Part shown: positions 8,286 through 16,649 of the stretch, piece by piece
Layout of the letters: each line of letters opens with the position of its first letter
Position numbering within the stretch: position 1 is the stretch's first letter
Source of the DNA: Flagellimonas profundi
Lineage (GTDB): Bacteria; Bacteroidota; Bacteroidia; Flavobacteriales; Flavobacteriaceae
Length of the DNA: 64,000 bases
Assembly (NCBI RefSeq): GCF_017313275.1
Contig: NZ_JAFLNM010000001.1
Coordinates: 248,001-312,000 of the forward strand
Direction of reading: 5' to 3'
Program-made: the position numbers and the translations under genes
Notes under the pieces: generated by a model
What the model was told of the DNA's origin: nothing
What the model saw: only the letters and a program-made list of their open reading frames with translations
The model's database searches: none

Positions 8286-10737
8286 AAGTACGGTCGTTTT
8301 ATTCTTATTTACCATTTACGGTTGGGGCCAAGCGGTAGTTTCCGGGAGGGTCACGGATACTGCCAACCTGCCGGTTTCGGAGGCTGAAATATATTTATCG
8401 GAACTCCAACGGACGGTCTTGACCACGGAGACCGGGCGTTTTCAATTTGAGGATGTTCCATTGGGTACGTATACCTTAATGGCTTTTGCATATGGTTCAA
8501 AACTATACAGCCGTAATCTTGATGTAAGATCGGACAGGGAAATCCAAATATCAATGGAACCATTGGGGGAAACGTTGTCCGAGGTGGTTTTGACCAACCA
8601 ACGGGAACAGATATTCAGGCTCCAATCCTTGAAGAAAGTAGAGGGAACGGCCATTTATGCAGCTAAGAAAAGTGAAGTGGTCCTGGTCGATAACCTCACT
8701 GCTAACCTGGCCGCCAACAACCCTAGACAAATCTACGGTCAAGTAGTAGGGCTGAACATTTATGAAAATGGTGATGCTGGGCTGCAATTGAACATCGGGG
8801 GTAGGGGGTTGGACCCCAATCGAACTGCAAATTTCAATGTTCGACAGAATGGTTATGATATCAGTGCCGATGCCCTTGGATACCCGGAAAGTTATTATAC
8901 CCCACCTGCCGAGGCCCTAAGGGAGATCCAAGTAGTCCGGGGAGCTGCCTCTTTACAGTATGGGCCTCAGTTTGGTGGATTGGTCAATTTTAAGTTCAAA
9001 CGGCCCAATCCCTCAAAAAAAATGGAAATAATCTCCAGACAGACATTGGGCTCATATAATCTTTATACTAGTTTCAACAGTTTGAGTGGTACGGTAGGGG
9101 ATTTTAGCTACTATACGTACTTTAACTATAAGGAAGGTGATGGTTTTCGGCCCAATATGGTTTTTAATAGCAGGAACTTTCATGGACACTTTGCTTATAA
9201 AATCAATGAACGGACCAATTTGGCCTTGGAAACCACTTTTTTCAATTACCTGACCAAACAGCCCGGTGGATTGACCGATGCCCAGTTTTTGGAGGACCCA
9301 TCGTTCAGCAATAGGGAGCGGAATTGGTTCCAGGTGGATTGGAAGCTGTTTTCCCTTCGTTTGGAACATCAATTTTCCGCAGACACGGATTTCAGTCTGA
9401 ACCTTTTTACCCTGGATGCTTCACGTAGTGCCTTGGGCTTTAGAACCAATCGCGTATCACAACCGGATGACCCAACTGAACCCCGTGAACTTTTACATGA
9501 CAATTTTTCCAATTGGGGAGCCGAAGGTCGTTTGCTGACTCGTTACAAAATGGGGGACAAGGATAATGCACTATTGCTGGGTGCCAAATATTACCAGTCT
9601 TCCAATTCACAAAGGCAAGGACCGGGAAGTGCTGCCGAAGGCCCTGACTTTATGTTTGCCGATGATAGGTATCCCAATTATGAAAGACAATCACAATATG
9701 AATTTCCCAACCTGAATCTAGCGGTTTTCGGGGAGAATATCTTTACCATTTCCGATAAGCTATCTGTCACTCCCGGATTTCGATATGAATATATCAAGAC
9801 GCGGGGAACAGGGAGTTACAAAAACATTGTTTTGGATCTAGCGGGAAATCCACTCCTCAATGAAGATGTGCCCGAAGATAGGGTGTTCGAGCGTAGTTTT
9901 CTGCTTTTGGGGGCGGGCCTGAGCTATGAACTTGGGGCCAATAGGGAACTCTATGCCAATTTTTCCCAGAACTACCGATCCGTCACCTTTAATGATATCC
10001 GCGTAGTCAACCCTACCTTTCAGGTGGACGAAAATATCTCCGATGAGAATGGATTTACGGCCGACCTGGGGACCAGGGGGCAATGGAAAAAATATTTGAA
10101 ATATGATTTAAGTGTCTTTGGGCTGCTATACGACGACCGACTGGGTGAAGTGCTCCGTAATGAAACACAGGTCAATGTCGATGGTGAGACTGTCGAAACC
10201 GGCCGTATCGTCCGTTTTAGGGGGAATATAGGAACAGCCTTTTTATATGGGCTCGAATCTTTTGCCGATGTCAATGTGAAATCACTGCTGTTTAGGAAGA
10301 ATGACAATTTGAAGCTCAATTATTTTGTAAACTTGGCCCTTACCGGTTCTGAATATATTTCTTCTGAAGAGAATAACGTCGAGGGTAACCAAGTGGAATT
10401 TATACCCGAGGTAAACCTTAAGACAGGGGTCAACATCGGTTATGGCAACTTTTTGGGAAGCATACAATATACGTATCTGTCGGAACAATTTACCGATGCG
10501 ACCAATGCGCCCCGTGATGTCAACGATAATCAGAGGGGGATTGAAGGGACAATTCCAGCTTATGATATCATGGACCTATCGCTTTCCTATGCCTTTGATA
10601 GGTTCAAAATAGAAACAGGGGTGAATAATCTATTGAATAGTTCCTATTTTACTCGGAGGGCCACAGGTTATCCGGGTCCTGGAATCATTCCTGCCGAACC
10701 AAGGACTTTTTACATGACTTTTCAGATTAAATTGTGA
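8263..10737 (+). CDS. TonB-dependent outer-membrane receptor
   Basis: An 824-residue receptor. A signal peptide ends near residue 22 (IYGWGQ). A carboxypeptidase-regulatory-like beta domain covers about 24-100 (VVSGRVTDTANLPVSEAEIYL... through FEDVPLGTYTL). A plug follows at about 115-240 (LNIGGRGLDPNRTANFNVRQNG, then IQVVRGAASLQYGPQFGG). A 22-strand type barrel ends with FYMTFQIKL. The overall layout resembles FecA-type ferric-chelate receptors. It is the last gene of the imelysin/HTTM operon, which supports an iron-chelate or haem-like substrate, but the ligand is not identifiable. The start overlaps the HTTM gene; a tandem ATGATG makes the exact initiation codon uncertain by one residue. 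Confidence 0.88.
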   Translation: MMRSRAYRSTVVLFLFTIYGWGQAVVSGRVTDTANLPVSEAEIYLSELQRTVLTTETGRFQFEDVPLGTYTLMAFAYGSKLYSRNLDVRSDREIQISMEPLGETLSEVVLTNQREQIFRLQSLKKVEGTAIYAAKKSEVVLVDNLTANLAANNPRQIYGQVVGLNIYENGDAGLQLNIGGRGLDPNRTANFNVRQNGYDISADALGYPESYYTPPAEALREIQVVRGAASLQYGPQFGGLVNFKFKRPNPSKKMEIISRQTLGSYNLYTSFNSLSGTVGDFSYYTYFNYKEGDGFRPNMVFNSRNFHGHFAYKINERTNLALETTFFNYLTKQPGGLTDAQFLEDPSFSNRERNWFQVDWKLFSLRLEHQFSADTDFSLNLFTLDASRSALGFRTNRVSQPDDPTEPRELLHDNFSNWGAEGRLLTRYKMGDKDNALLLGAKYYQSSNSQRQGPGSAAEGPDFMFADDRYPNYERQSQYEFPNLNLAVFGENIFTISDKLSVTPGFRYEYIKTRGTGSYKNIVLDLAGNPLLNEDVPEDRVFERSFLLLGAGLSYELGANRELYANFSQNYRSVTFNDIRVVNPTFQVDENISDENGFTADLGTRGQWKKYLKYDLSVFGLLYDDRLGEVLRNETQVNVDGETVETGRIVRFRGNIGTAFLYGLESFADVNVKSLLFRKNDNLKLNYFVNLALTGSEYISSEENNVEGNQVEFIPEVNLKTGVNIGYGNFLGSIQYTYLSEQFTDATNAPRDVNDNQRGIEGTIPAYDIMDLSLSYAFDRFKIETGVNNLLNSSYFTRRATGYPGPGIIPAEPRTFYMTFQIKL

Positions 10738-10763
10738 CATGGGCATCTTGATGCGCCCATCTT
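10738..10763 (+). terminator. Possible weak terminator hairpin
   Basis: ATGGGC and GCCCAT pair around ATCTTGATGC immediately after the receptor stop. It is followed by a mixed TCTTATC tract rather than a clean T-run. Confidence 0.3.
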
Positions 10764-11010
10764 ATCATCCTGACGCAATGGGTTTTGAAACAATCCAAAA
10801 TAGGTAATATCACTGGAGAATCAGTTGGTTACATATTATTTGATTCCATCTGATTTCCTTTAAAAATTGTTAAAAAGTGACCTGTTCGTTTACCTTAAGG
10901 GTGCGGCGACCGACGAACCAAGCTCATTTTCTTCATTAACTCGGTAACCCATCAGCATTTGACTTTTACCTCGATTTGACTTTCAAAACAAAATCGAGTG
11001 TTCATCTAAA

Positions 11011-11245
11011 ATGAGAGCCCATTCGTGTTTCAACAACTTTTAGTGTACATTATTGGCTCAATATGGCCAAGGAAAAGATGGTTTAACTCCCGTTTATGCA
11101 AGTGTTATCCTGGATGGAAAACGCGCTGAATTCAGTCTTAAACGCATGACCTAATCAATTTTTTGGGATCCAAAAGCAATAAAAACAGTGAGGATATGGA
11201 AGGGCTTCGTTCAGAACTAAAAAATATTTTCCGTAATGATGCTGT
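11011..11245 (+). pseudogene. Relic of a Bacteroidota tyrosine integrase (Arm DNA-binding region)
   Basis: From the ATG at 11011 the frame reads MRAHSCFNNF, a stop, then GKDGLTPVYASVILDGKRAE, FSLKRM, a stop, and FWDPKA. Past a frameshift near 11188 it continues SEDMEGLRSELKNIF. This matches the N-terminal Arm domain of Bacteroidota phage-type integrases (KKDGxTPVYxRxxLDGKRAEFSLKR...WDPK). Two in-frame stops and a frameshift show it is dead. The remaining gap (10764-11010 and 11246-11589) has no intact gene; 11330-11440 may contain further decayed integrase sequence (VKVLKRNHEKYKNI), but this is weak. Confidence 0.7.
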
Positions 11246-11589
11246 ATTTGTTTAAGGAAGGAGTATGCTGGTTTTCATTGGTAATAGCGGTTTGGGACAT
11301 TTAAGCCAATAATGGTACATGCGCATTGCATTGTAAAGGTTTTGAAACGGAATCATGAAAAATATAAAAATATCCTCATTACCAACGTACATATTGACAT
11401 AACATTTTGATCATAAAATGGATGTGACTTACATAGATTTTGAATCAGCAATGACACCTTTGGCATTTGTTTATAGAGAAGGGATATGTTCTTTGCAACT
11501 GGTCGATTTTTTGATGTATTGGGTCAGATATGAAAATAACCTAAAGAAGTTGTAGACTTATCGGATTTGTGACGGTATTGTAAAAATCA

Positions 11590-11799
11590 TCAATTACAGC
11601 AACCAGTACCCGATTGGACGGGTGGGCACGCAACTGTACCATAGGAACAAAAAACACAACAATCCTTCTCTTTGGGTTTTAGTATTTTATTGCAGTTTTC
11701 ACAGTCGTAAAGGAATTGGCAGGCCTTCGTTGGCATCTCTTCCTCTTTTTGGTAACCGCAGTGCGGACAGGTAACAATAGATTTTAATACCACCTCCAT
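11590..11799 (-). CDS. GDCCVxC-type small cysteine-rich protein
   Basis: A 69-residue protein with four cysteine groups: CPHCG near the N-terminus, CENCN in the middle, the signature KDCCVFC, and a C-terminal GTGCC. Proteins of the GDCCVxC family are found in mercury-resistance contexts and are presumed metal-binding. The start codon overlaps the MerTP stop by one base, so the two are coupled. It is the last gene of the ArsR-MerTP unit. The usual GDCCVxC glycine is Lys here. No enzyme activity is implied. Confidence 0.75.
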   Translation of the reverse strand: MEVVLKSIVTCPHCGYQKEEEMPTKACQFLYDCENCNKILKPKEKDCCVFCSYGTVACPPVQSGTGCCN

Positions 11800-12401
11800 T
11801 ATTCCATGATTTTGTAACCTGTCTTTCCAATGGCGGTCTTTATTTCGTCTGGAGTTATCGTACCCCTGTCATACTTTACAAAAGTACTGGATGTATCATA
11901 GTCCGCATTAACTTCCAAAATACCCTCCAATTGATTGACTTCGTGTTCGATATGGGCTTCACAACCTGCACACGTCATCCCCTGGATTGAATAGTTCAAC
12001 TCACCTACATTTCTTTCGGATACATAAATGACCTGATTCTCAATATTTGAATTGGGATAAAATAAATGTGAGTAATATGGAAAAGCCAACATGAAACCAG
12101 AAAAAATGGTCACAAAAAATAGAAACGCTTTTGATTGGATGAATTTAGGCTTGTGATCTCCACAGACACAATTAATATCTTGTGTGAGTGGTTTTGTTCT
12201 TTGGTACCAGGCAAAACCAAGGATCAAAAGGGTCAGGCCTATTAAAATTGGCCTGTACGGCTCTATCCAAGAAAAGGTGGCGGCAATACCTGTGGCACCC
12301 GAAAACAATGCCAATACGGGGGTGATACAACATAGAGAGGCCACAATCGCCGAGAAAAGGCCAGCAAAAGCACCTTGATTGGAGATTCTCGTCTTCTTCA
12401 T
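11799..12401 (-). CDS. merTP: MerTP: fused mercuric-type transporter and periplasmic-type metal-binding domain
   Basis: About 200 residues if started at MKKTRISNQG (12401), chosen because it lies just after the regulator's stop; an upstream in-frame ATG at 12431 would overlap the regulator. The MerT part has a first helix with the CC pair (Cys24-Cys25, SLCCITPV), further membrane helices, and a cytoplasmic CVC pair (78-80). A C-terminal HMA domain carries GMTCAGC (141-147) as in MerP. Such fusions bind and import Hg(II), handing it to a reductase. No merA is present here, so either the reductase is elsewhere or the real substrate is another thiophilic metal. Confidence 0.85.
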   Translation of the reverse strand: MKKTRISNQGAFAGLFSAIVASLCCITPVLALFSGATGIAATFSWIEPYRPILIGLTLLILGFAWYQRTKPLTQDINCVCGDHKPKFIQSKAFLFFVTIFSGFMLAFPYYSHLFYPNSNIENQVIYVSERNVGELNYSIQGMTCAGCEAHIEHEVNQLEGILEVNADYDTSSTFVKYDRGTITPDEIKTAIGKTGYKIME

Positions 12402-12402
12402 T

Positions 12403-12774
12403 TTATGCAATTTTTCTTTTGGATTGTACATTGGTTAAAATGGCGGCAAAAAATGATTCGTTCTTCTTTGAAATGTGATAAAATATGGTCTGGCCCTCCC
12501 TTCGGGCACCAATGATCTTAGCATCCTTCATTTTACGTAAATGTTGTGAAACAGCGGGAACGCTCATTTCCAAAATATCTGCAAAGTCACAGGGGCATAA
12601 TTCAAACTCCTTTTGCAATAAGAACAATATTTTGAAACGAACTTCATTACCTGCAAGTGCCATCAATCTACTAATATCCTCTATGGAATCAGCATTGCTG
12701 TTAAGACTTTCTTTACAACGAAGGATTTGTTGATGGTCTGCTTCTGCTCTGGTACAGCTAACTTCGAGTTTCAT
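12403..12774 (-). CDS. ArsR/SmtB-family metalloregulator of the MerTP operon
   Basis: A 123-residue winged-helix repressor. The recognition region is EMSVPAVSQHLRKMKDAKII, with a beta-wing (REGQTIFYHI). A thiol metal site of the ELCPCDFADIL type (Cys60, Cys62) sits at the N-terminus of the DNA-reading region, and Cys7 and Cys20 could complete it. Members release DNA upon binding soft metals such as As, Cd, Pb or Hg. The gene leads the operon with merTP and the GDCCVxC gene, and a perfect inverted repeat lies 27 bases upstream of its ATG. Confidence 0.85.
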   Translation of the reverse strand: MKLEVSCTRAEADHQQILRCKESLNSNADSIEDISRLMALAGNEVRFKILFLLQKEFELCPCDFADILEMSVPAVSQHLRKMKDAKIIGARREGQTIFYHISKKNESFFAAILTNVQSKRKIA

Positions 12775-12800
12775 TGGATGAATTTGGTATAAATGTATAA

Positions 12801-12824
12801 TTATTTAAGCAAATACTTAAATAA
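12801..12824 (-). promoter_or_regulatory. Inverted repeat, likely ArsR-type operator
   Basis: Perfect 9-base arms TTATTTAAG and CTTAAATAA flank a 6-base spacer, 27 bases before the regulator start. The spacing and AT-rich palindrome fit ArsR/SmtB operators; binding by the adjacent regulator is inferred. Confidence 0.6.
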
Positions 12825-13096
12825 ATATGATAAATACTTCTTTCAATTGAACTTAAACTACAAGTTTGTCCTATCAGCTATATGCTATCTAGAATAATAC
12901 TATGCGACTTAATTGACATCCATTCCATAGCTGCAATCAGTTGTTGGTTAGAAGTGATTTTGAACAAATATGGGAATTCCCATGAACCTTAAAATTGAAT
13001 ATTTTAACCATTTAATGGTATGCAGTCAGGTCTAGTAAGGAAGGAACGAGCCTCATGAAAGGAACCGCAAAGGTATTCAAAAACAACTATTGTTGG
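12825..13096. other. Intergenic region without a gene
   Basis: Between the metal operon and the potassium operon's 3' end nothing coding is convincing. One perfect 14-base palindrome, ATGGGAATTCCCAT, lies at 12970-12983; it has no following T-run, and no role can be given. Confidence 0.4.
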
Positions 13097-13390
13097 CTAT
13101 GGCTTTTTATGAATAGGGTTGCTGCAGTTTCCCTTGTGGGCCATGAATCCAAATGCGGAGTTGGCATCGGGCTTTTCTTTGTAAATCAGGTATTCACATC
13201 CTTCGTACGAAATGGTCTCGAATTTATTTTGTGGAATTTTGGATGTTTTTCCCTCAATGGTGCTTTCCAATGAATCCTGTACCCTCTCTTGTTCCAATAA
13301 TCTTTGCTCATATGCTTTATCCTTACAGGAAACGATTCCAAGTGTAATTGCTGAAATCAAACAAATGCATACGGTCCTAATTTCAATCAT
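13097..13390 (-). CDS. Small lipoprotein of unknown function in the potassium operon
   Basis: A 97-residue predicted lipoprotein: a hydrophobic signal with lipobox GIVSC (Cys22), a charged coiled-coil-like stretch (YEQRLLEQERVQDSLES), then a small domain with CEYLIYKE and NCSNPIHKK. Its ATG overlaps the end of the ktrA-like gene by 8 bases, so it is translated with the potassium-uptake genes. I do not recognise the family. A role beside the transporter is suggested only by position. Confidence 0.7.
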   Translation of the reverse strand: MIEIRTVCICLISAITLGIVSCKDKAYEQRLLEQERVQDSLESTIEGKTSKIPQNKFETISYEGCEYLIYKEKPDANSAFGFMAHKGNCSNPIHKKP

Positions 13391-14069
13391 CTTTTATAAA
13401 TTTTTTAATGTCCATGTTAGCGCCATAGACCACGATAATGTCATCTTCGCTAAGTAGGCTATCGGGGTTTGCCACCCCCCTGACTTTAGTGACATTCCTT
13501 GTTTTTCCGATTATAGCCCTTTCTTCTGTATTGGCTATTGTTGTAAGGACCAATAAATTATAGCGCTCTCTGATTTTGCTTTCCTTTATGCTCTTTCCAT
13601 TTAATTTGGATGGTACCGTAACTTCTACGATACTGTAATCATCATTTAATTCAAATGAATCCACCACACCCTTTAAGCAAAGTTTTTTGGCCCATCGTTC
13701 AGCGGATTCCTCTTCAGGGTGAACGATTTCATCCACCCCAATGGCCTGTAACACTTTTTCGTGAAGTGCATCGATGGACCTGCTGATCAATCGCTTGACC
13801 TTAAAATTTTTGAACAAGGCAGTCGCCATGATACTGGCACCTTTGTCCTCTCCAATGGCCACTATGACCATATCGGTTTCTTTAAGGGGTAGCCCACTCA
13901 CAGTAAACTCATCCGTGGCATCCATACAAATGGTGTGGGATATATGCTCTTTGTAATGATCAACCCTATCCATATTGTTGTCGATACCGATGACTTCATT
14001 TCCATCTGCTGTCAGTTTCATCGACAAGGAAGCGCCAAAGCTGCCCAGTCCAACTATTATATACTTCAT
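13383..14069 (-). CDS. ktrA: TrkA/KtrA-type cytoplasmic regulator of potassium uptake
   Basis: A 228-residue RCK protein. The N-terminal RCK_N Rossmann domain starts with the nucleotide-binding motif IIVGLGSFGASL and an acidic residue ending the second strand (VIGID). The RCK_C domain covers about 140-220 (LNGKSIKESKIRERYNLLVLTT). It forms the gating ring on a TrkH/KtrB channel, which is the immediately upstream gene with a four-base gap. The single-RCK length fits KtrA rather than the doubled TrkA. Confidence 0.9.
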   Translation of the reverse strand: MKYIIVGLGSFGASLSMKLTADGNEVIGIDNNMDRVDHYKEHISHTICMDATDEFTVSGLPLKETDMVIVAIGEDKGASIMATALFKNFKVKRLISRSIDALHEKVLQAIGVDEIVHPEEESAERWAKKLCLKGVVDSFELNDDYSIVEVTVPSKLNGKSIKESKIRERYNLLVLTTIANTEERAIIGKTRNVTKVRGVANPDSLLSEDDIIVVYGANMDIKKFIKDD

Positions 14070-14073
14070 ATTT

Positions 14074-15861
14074 TTAGGTTATGGTTAGTTCCTCAACAGG
14101 GTATTTATAGTTTTTCTCTTTTACTTTTTTAAATATGGCTATCAGTAAAGTCAACATGCTTACCCGTCCAATGAACATGATTCCTATCAAAACAAATTTA
14201 CTGGCAGGACTCAGTGTGCTGGTAATACCCAAACTCAACCCTACGGTACTATAGGCCGAAAAGCATTCAAATGCGATGTCCAACAATTTTTTTCGACTAT
14301 CAAAAACAGAGATCAGGATAATTCCTGTGCCGATGACCAACAATGATAAGGATATGACCGCAAAGGCACGCCTGACGGATATTTCAGAAATCTCCCTTCT
14401 ATATACTTCAATCTTGCTTTTTCCCTTGGCCAAACTCAAAAAGTTAAGGGTGGCAATGGCGAAGGTGTTGGTCTTTATGCCTCCACCTGTCGATGCTGGG
14501 GAAGCCCCTACCCACATTAACAGAAAGACCATCATAACCGTTGAAAAATCCAAAGCCCCCATATCCACTGAATTAAAGCCAGCTGTCCTAGGGGTTGCAG
14601 CACCGAATACGGCAGTGACCACTTTTCCCATACCTTGATGTTCTGTAAGGGTGTTGTTGTATTCGTTGATATAAAAGAAAACACTCCCCATTATGGTCAA
14701 TGTTGCGGTAGTCCAAAGGGTAATGCGACTGTTCAAGGTCAAGACCCAAGGTTTATGGACCAACTGCTTCCCTCTGATCCGGAAGAGTTTCTTGATAATT
14801 GAATACCTTATATATTTAATAATGTTGACCACTATTGGGAATCCCAGGCCTCCTAAAATGAATGTAGTAATGATAATGCCTTGGAATATATAGTTGTACC
14901 GAAAACCTGTTTCATATAAACTATTAGGCAGGGTAGAGAAGCCCGCATTGCAAAATGCCGATATGGCATGGAACAACGAGAAGAATGTCCTTTCAAATAA
15001 TGAATTGAAAAATTCCCTGTCCAGACTTGTAAAGATTAATAGACCAGACACAAGCTCAATTGAAAATGTGATAAACAGGATTCGCTTTAAAGTGGAGAAC
15101 ACTTCACCGAGCGTACTGCTCCCGGTCATGTCACTCAAGGTCAATTGGTTTTCATATGAGGCCCCATCCTTAAAAAAGTAACTGAAATAACTTGCAATGG
15201 TCAAGATACCAATGCCGCCAGCCTGGATAAGGCATAAAATGATGGATTGACCAAAAAGGGTGAAATAGCTTCCGGTATCCACCACAATAAGCCCTGTTAC
15301 GCAAACCGCACTTGTGGAGGTGAACAGGGCATCCATAAAGGACAGTCCTTCATATGTTGCATTGGGCAACATCAATAGCATCGCCCCGATCAATATTATG
15401 GCCAAGAAGCTTGCAACGAACAATTGAGCGGGATTCAGTAACGTTCGCTTATAGTTTATGTCCTGTTCAGAAAACTCTCTGATAAATGTAAGGATAATGG
15501 CAAATTTCACCCAATTATCCGAATATAGGAATGATATGTGCTTATGGGCTTCCTCACCTAAAAAGTGGGCATATAGAATTGCCAAGGTTGCAAAAATGGT
15601 CAATAAATCAAAAATAACCACAGAACGTTTGAACTGTTTGGTCCCCTTGGTGTAGCGTAAAACGGTAGCCAAAATTCCCAGGGCGATCACAACAAAATAA
15701 AAGGTGTTGAACCCTATTTGTATCTGCCTTGACTTATCGAAACCAAAGTCCACAATAAAAAGACAAACCCCGATAATACTGGTGTAGAACGCAATCTGAA
15801 AAAATTGGTCAGAATACTTCCGATTTTTAAAACCAAATCTTTCCAAGTTGAAAGGTGACAT
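14074..15861 (-). CDS. TrkH/KtrB potassium channel-transporter subunit
   Basis: A 595-residue membrane protein, longer than typical KtrB (about 450) because of an N-terminal extension with extra helices (VCLFIVDFGFDK through IALGILATVLRYT). The core has the four pore-loop repeats; recognisable pieces are TSTSAVCVTGLIVVDTG, HAISAFCNAGFSTLPNS, GAATPRTAGFNSVD and SAYSTVGLSLGITS, each with the selectivity glycine. It moves K+ (possibly with Na+) inward under control of the KtrA-like ring. A 15-bp element shared with the upstream sensor-kinase promoter lies 46 bases before its start. Confidence 0.9.
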   Translation of the reverse strand: MSPFNLERFGFKNRKYSDQFFQIAFYTSIIGVCLFIVDFGFDKSRQIQIGFNTFYFVVIALGILATVLRYTKGTKQFKRSVVIFDLLTIFATLAILYAHFLGEEAHKHISFLYSDNWVKFAIILTFIREFSEQDINYKRTLLNPAQLFVASFLAIILIGAMLLMLPNATYEGLSFMDALFTSTSAVCVTGLIVVDTGSYFTLFGQSIILCLIQAGGIGILTIASYFSYFFKDGASYENQLTLSDMTGSSTLGEVFSTLKRILFITFSIELVSGLLIFTSLDREFFNSLFERTFFSLFHAISAFCNAGFSTLPNSLYETGFRYNYIFQGIIITTFILGGLGFPIVVNIIKYIRYSIIKKLFRIRGKQLVHKPWVLTLNSRITLWTTATLTIMGSVFFYINEYNNTLTEHQGMGKVVTAVFGAATPRTAGFNSVDMGALDFSTVMMVFLLMWVGASPASTGGGIKTNTFAIATLNFLSLAKGKSKIEVYRREISEISVRRAFAVISLSLLVIGTGIILISVFDSRKKLLDIAFECFSAYSTVGLSLGITSTLSPASKFVLIGIMFIGRVSMLTLLIAIFKKVKEKNYKYPVEELTIT

Positions 15862-15906
15862 ATGAAACTATGATTGGTTAACAACGTGTAAAAGTAGAAA
15901 GAGAGT

Positions 15907-15921
15907 TATAAAGATTTTATA
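15907..15921 (-). promoter_or_regulatory. Shared 15-bp element upstream of trkH
   Basis: On the minus strand the sequence is TATAAAATCTTTATA, within a tandem ATCTTTATAA repeat of 11-base period. The same 15 bases occur at 17752-17766 upstream of the kinase gene. The AT-rich direct repeats resemble KdpE-type boxes; regulation by the adjacent response regulator is inferred. Confidence 0.6.
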
Positions 15922-15971
15922 AAGATTAGCGCACTGACTGTAATGTGAAAATTTACCATTATTAAAAGGAT

Positions 15972-16649
15972 TTATTGAAATCGATAGCCTACACCACTTT
16001 CTGTAATAATATGTTGAGGGTGGTTGGGGCTGTCCTCTATTTTCTTTCTTAGTGTACCCACGAATACTCTTAGGTATTGGGTCTCCGTATTATGTCCATG
16101 GCCCCAGACCTGGTTCAAAATTTGTTGGTGCGTAAGGACCTTTCCCTCATTCTTTGCGAAAAGGACCAAAAGGTTATACTCGGTCTGGGTAAGCTTGACA
16201 ATCGCACCTCTCTTTTTTGTTGTTCTGGCTACGAGGTCGATTTCAAGATCTCCACAAACAATAGTTGTGTTTGGCCCAATATCATGACTTCTCCTTAGTG
16301 CAGACCGAATACGTGCCAAAAGCTCTCCTGTCCTAAAAGGTTTGGTGAGGTAATCCGTTGCTCCATTGTCCAAGGCTTTGATTATATCCGCTTCATTGTC
16401 CTGAACCGACAAGATGATAATGGGCTTATGGTACCATTCCCTGATTTCTACCAAAAGGTCATGTCCACTTTTATCGGGTAGACCGATGTCCAGTAGTATC
16501 GCATCTGGCAAGTGGCTCCCGGCTAGGGCAACACCTTCTTTGGCACTAACCGCCTGTATGGTCCTATAATCATTACTTTCCAGATTGATCCGTAGCAATT
16601 TTCGAATCTGGGGTTCGTCATCAATAATCAATATTTGGGCTTTATCCAT
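15972..16649 (-). CDS. KdpE-like OmpR-family response regulator
   Basis: A 225-residue regulator: a receiver domain (acidic pair Asp10-Asp11, phospho-acceptor Asp54 in ILLDIGLP, Lys in YLTKPF), then a Trans_reg_C winged helix (LTQTEYNLLVLFAKNEGKVLTH, ESGVGYRFQ). It overlaps the upstream kinase by 8 bases, so they form a pair. Similarity and linkage to potassium genes point to KdpE. It probably controls the trkH-ktrA unit instead of kdpFABC, which is absent from the window. Confidence 0.88.
   Translation of the reverse strand: MDKAQILIIDDEPQIRKLLRINLESNDYRTIQAVSAKEGVALAGSHLPDAILLDIGLPDKSGHDLLVEIREWYHKPIIILSVQDNEADIIKALDNGATDYLTKPFRTGELLARIRSALRRSHDIGPNTTIVCGDLEIDLVARTTKKRGAIVKLTQTEYNLLVLFAKNEGKVLTHQQILNQVWGHGHNTETQYLRVFVGTLRKKIEDSPNHPQHIITESGVGYRFQ

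Noticed and set aside
12970-12983. Perfect palindrome ATGGGAATTCCCAT as a terminator or operator.
   Set aside because: No T-run follows and no gene start is nearby; a chance palindrome containing an EcoRI-like core cannot be excluded.
13055-13457. Several overlapping plus-strand frames near 13.1-13.4 kb.
   Set aside because: They oppose the small lipoprotein gene, which has a proper signal peptide and overlaps ktrA in operon fashion.
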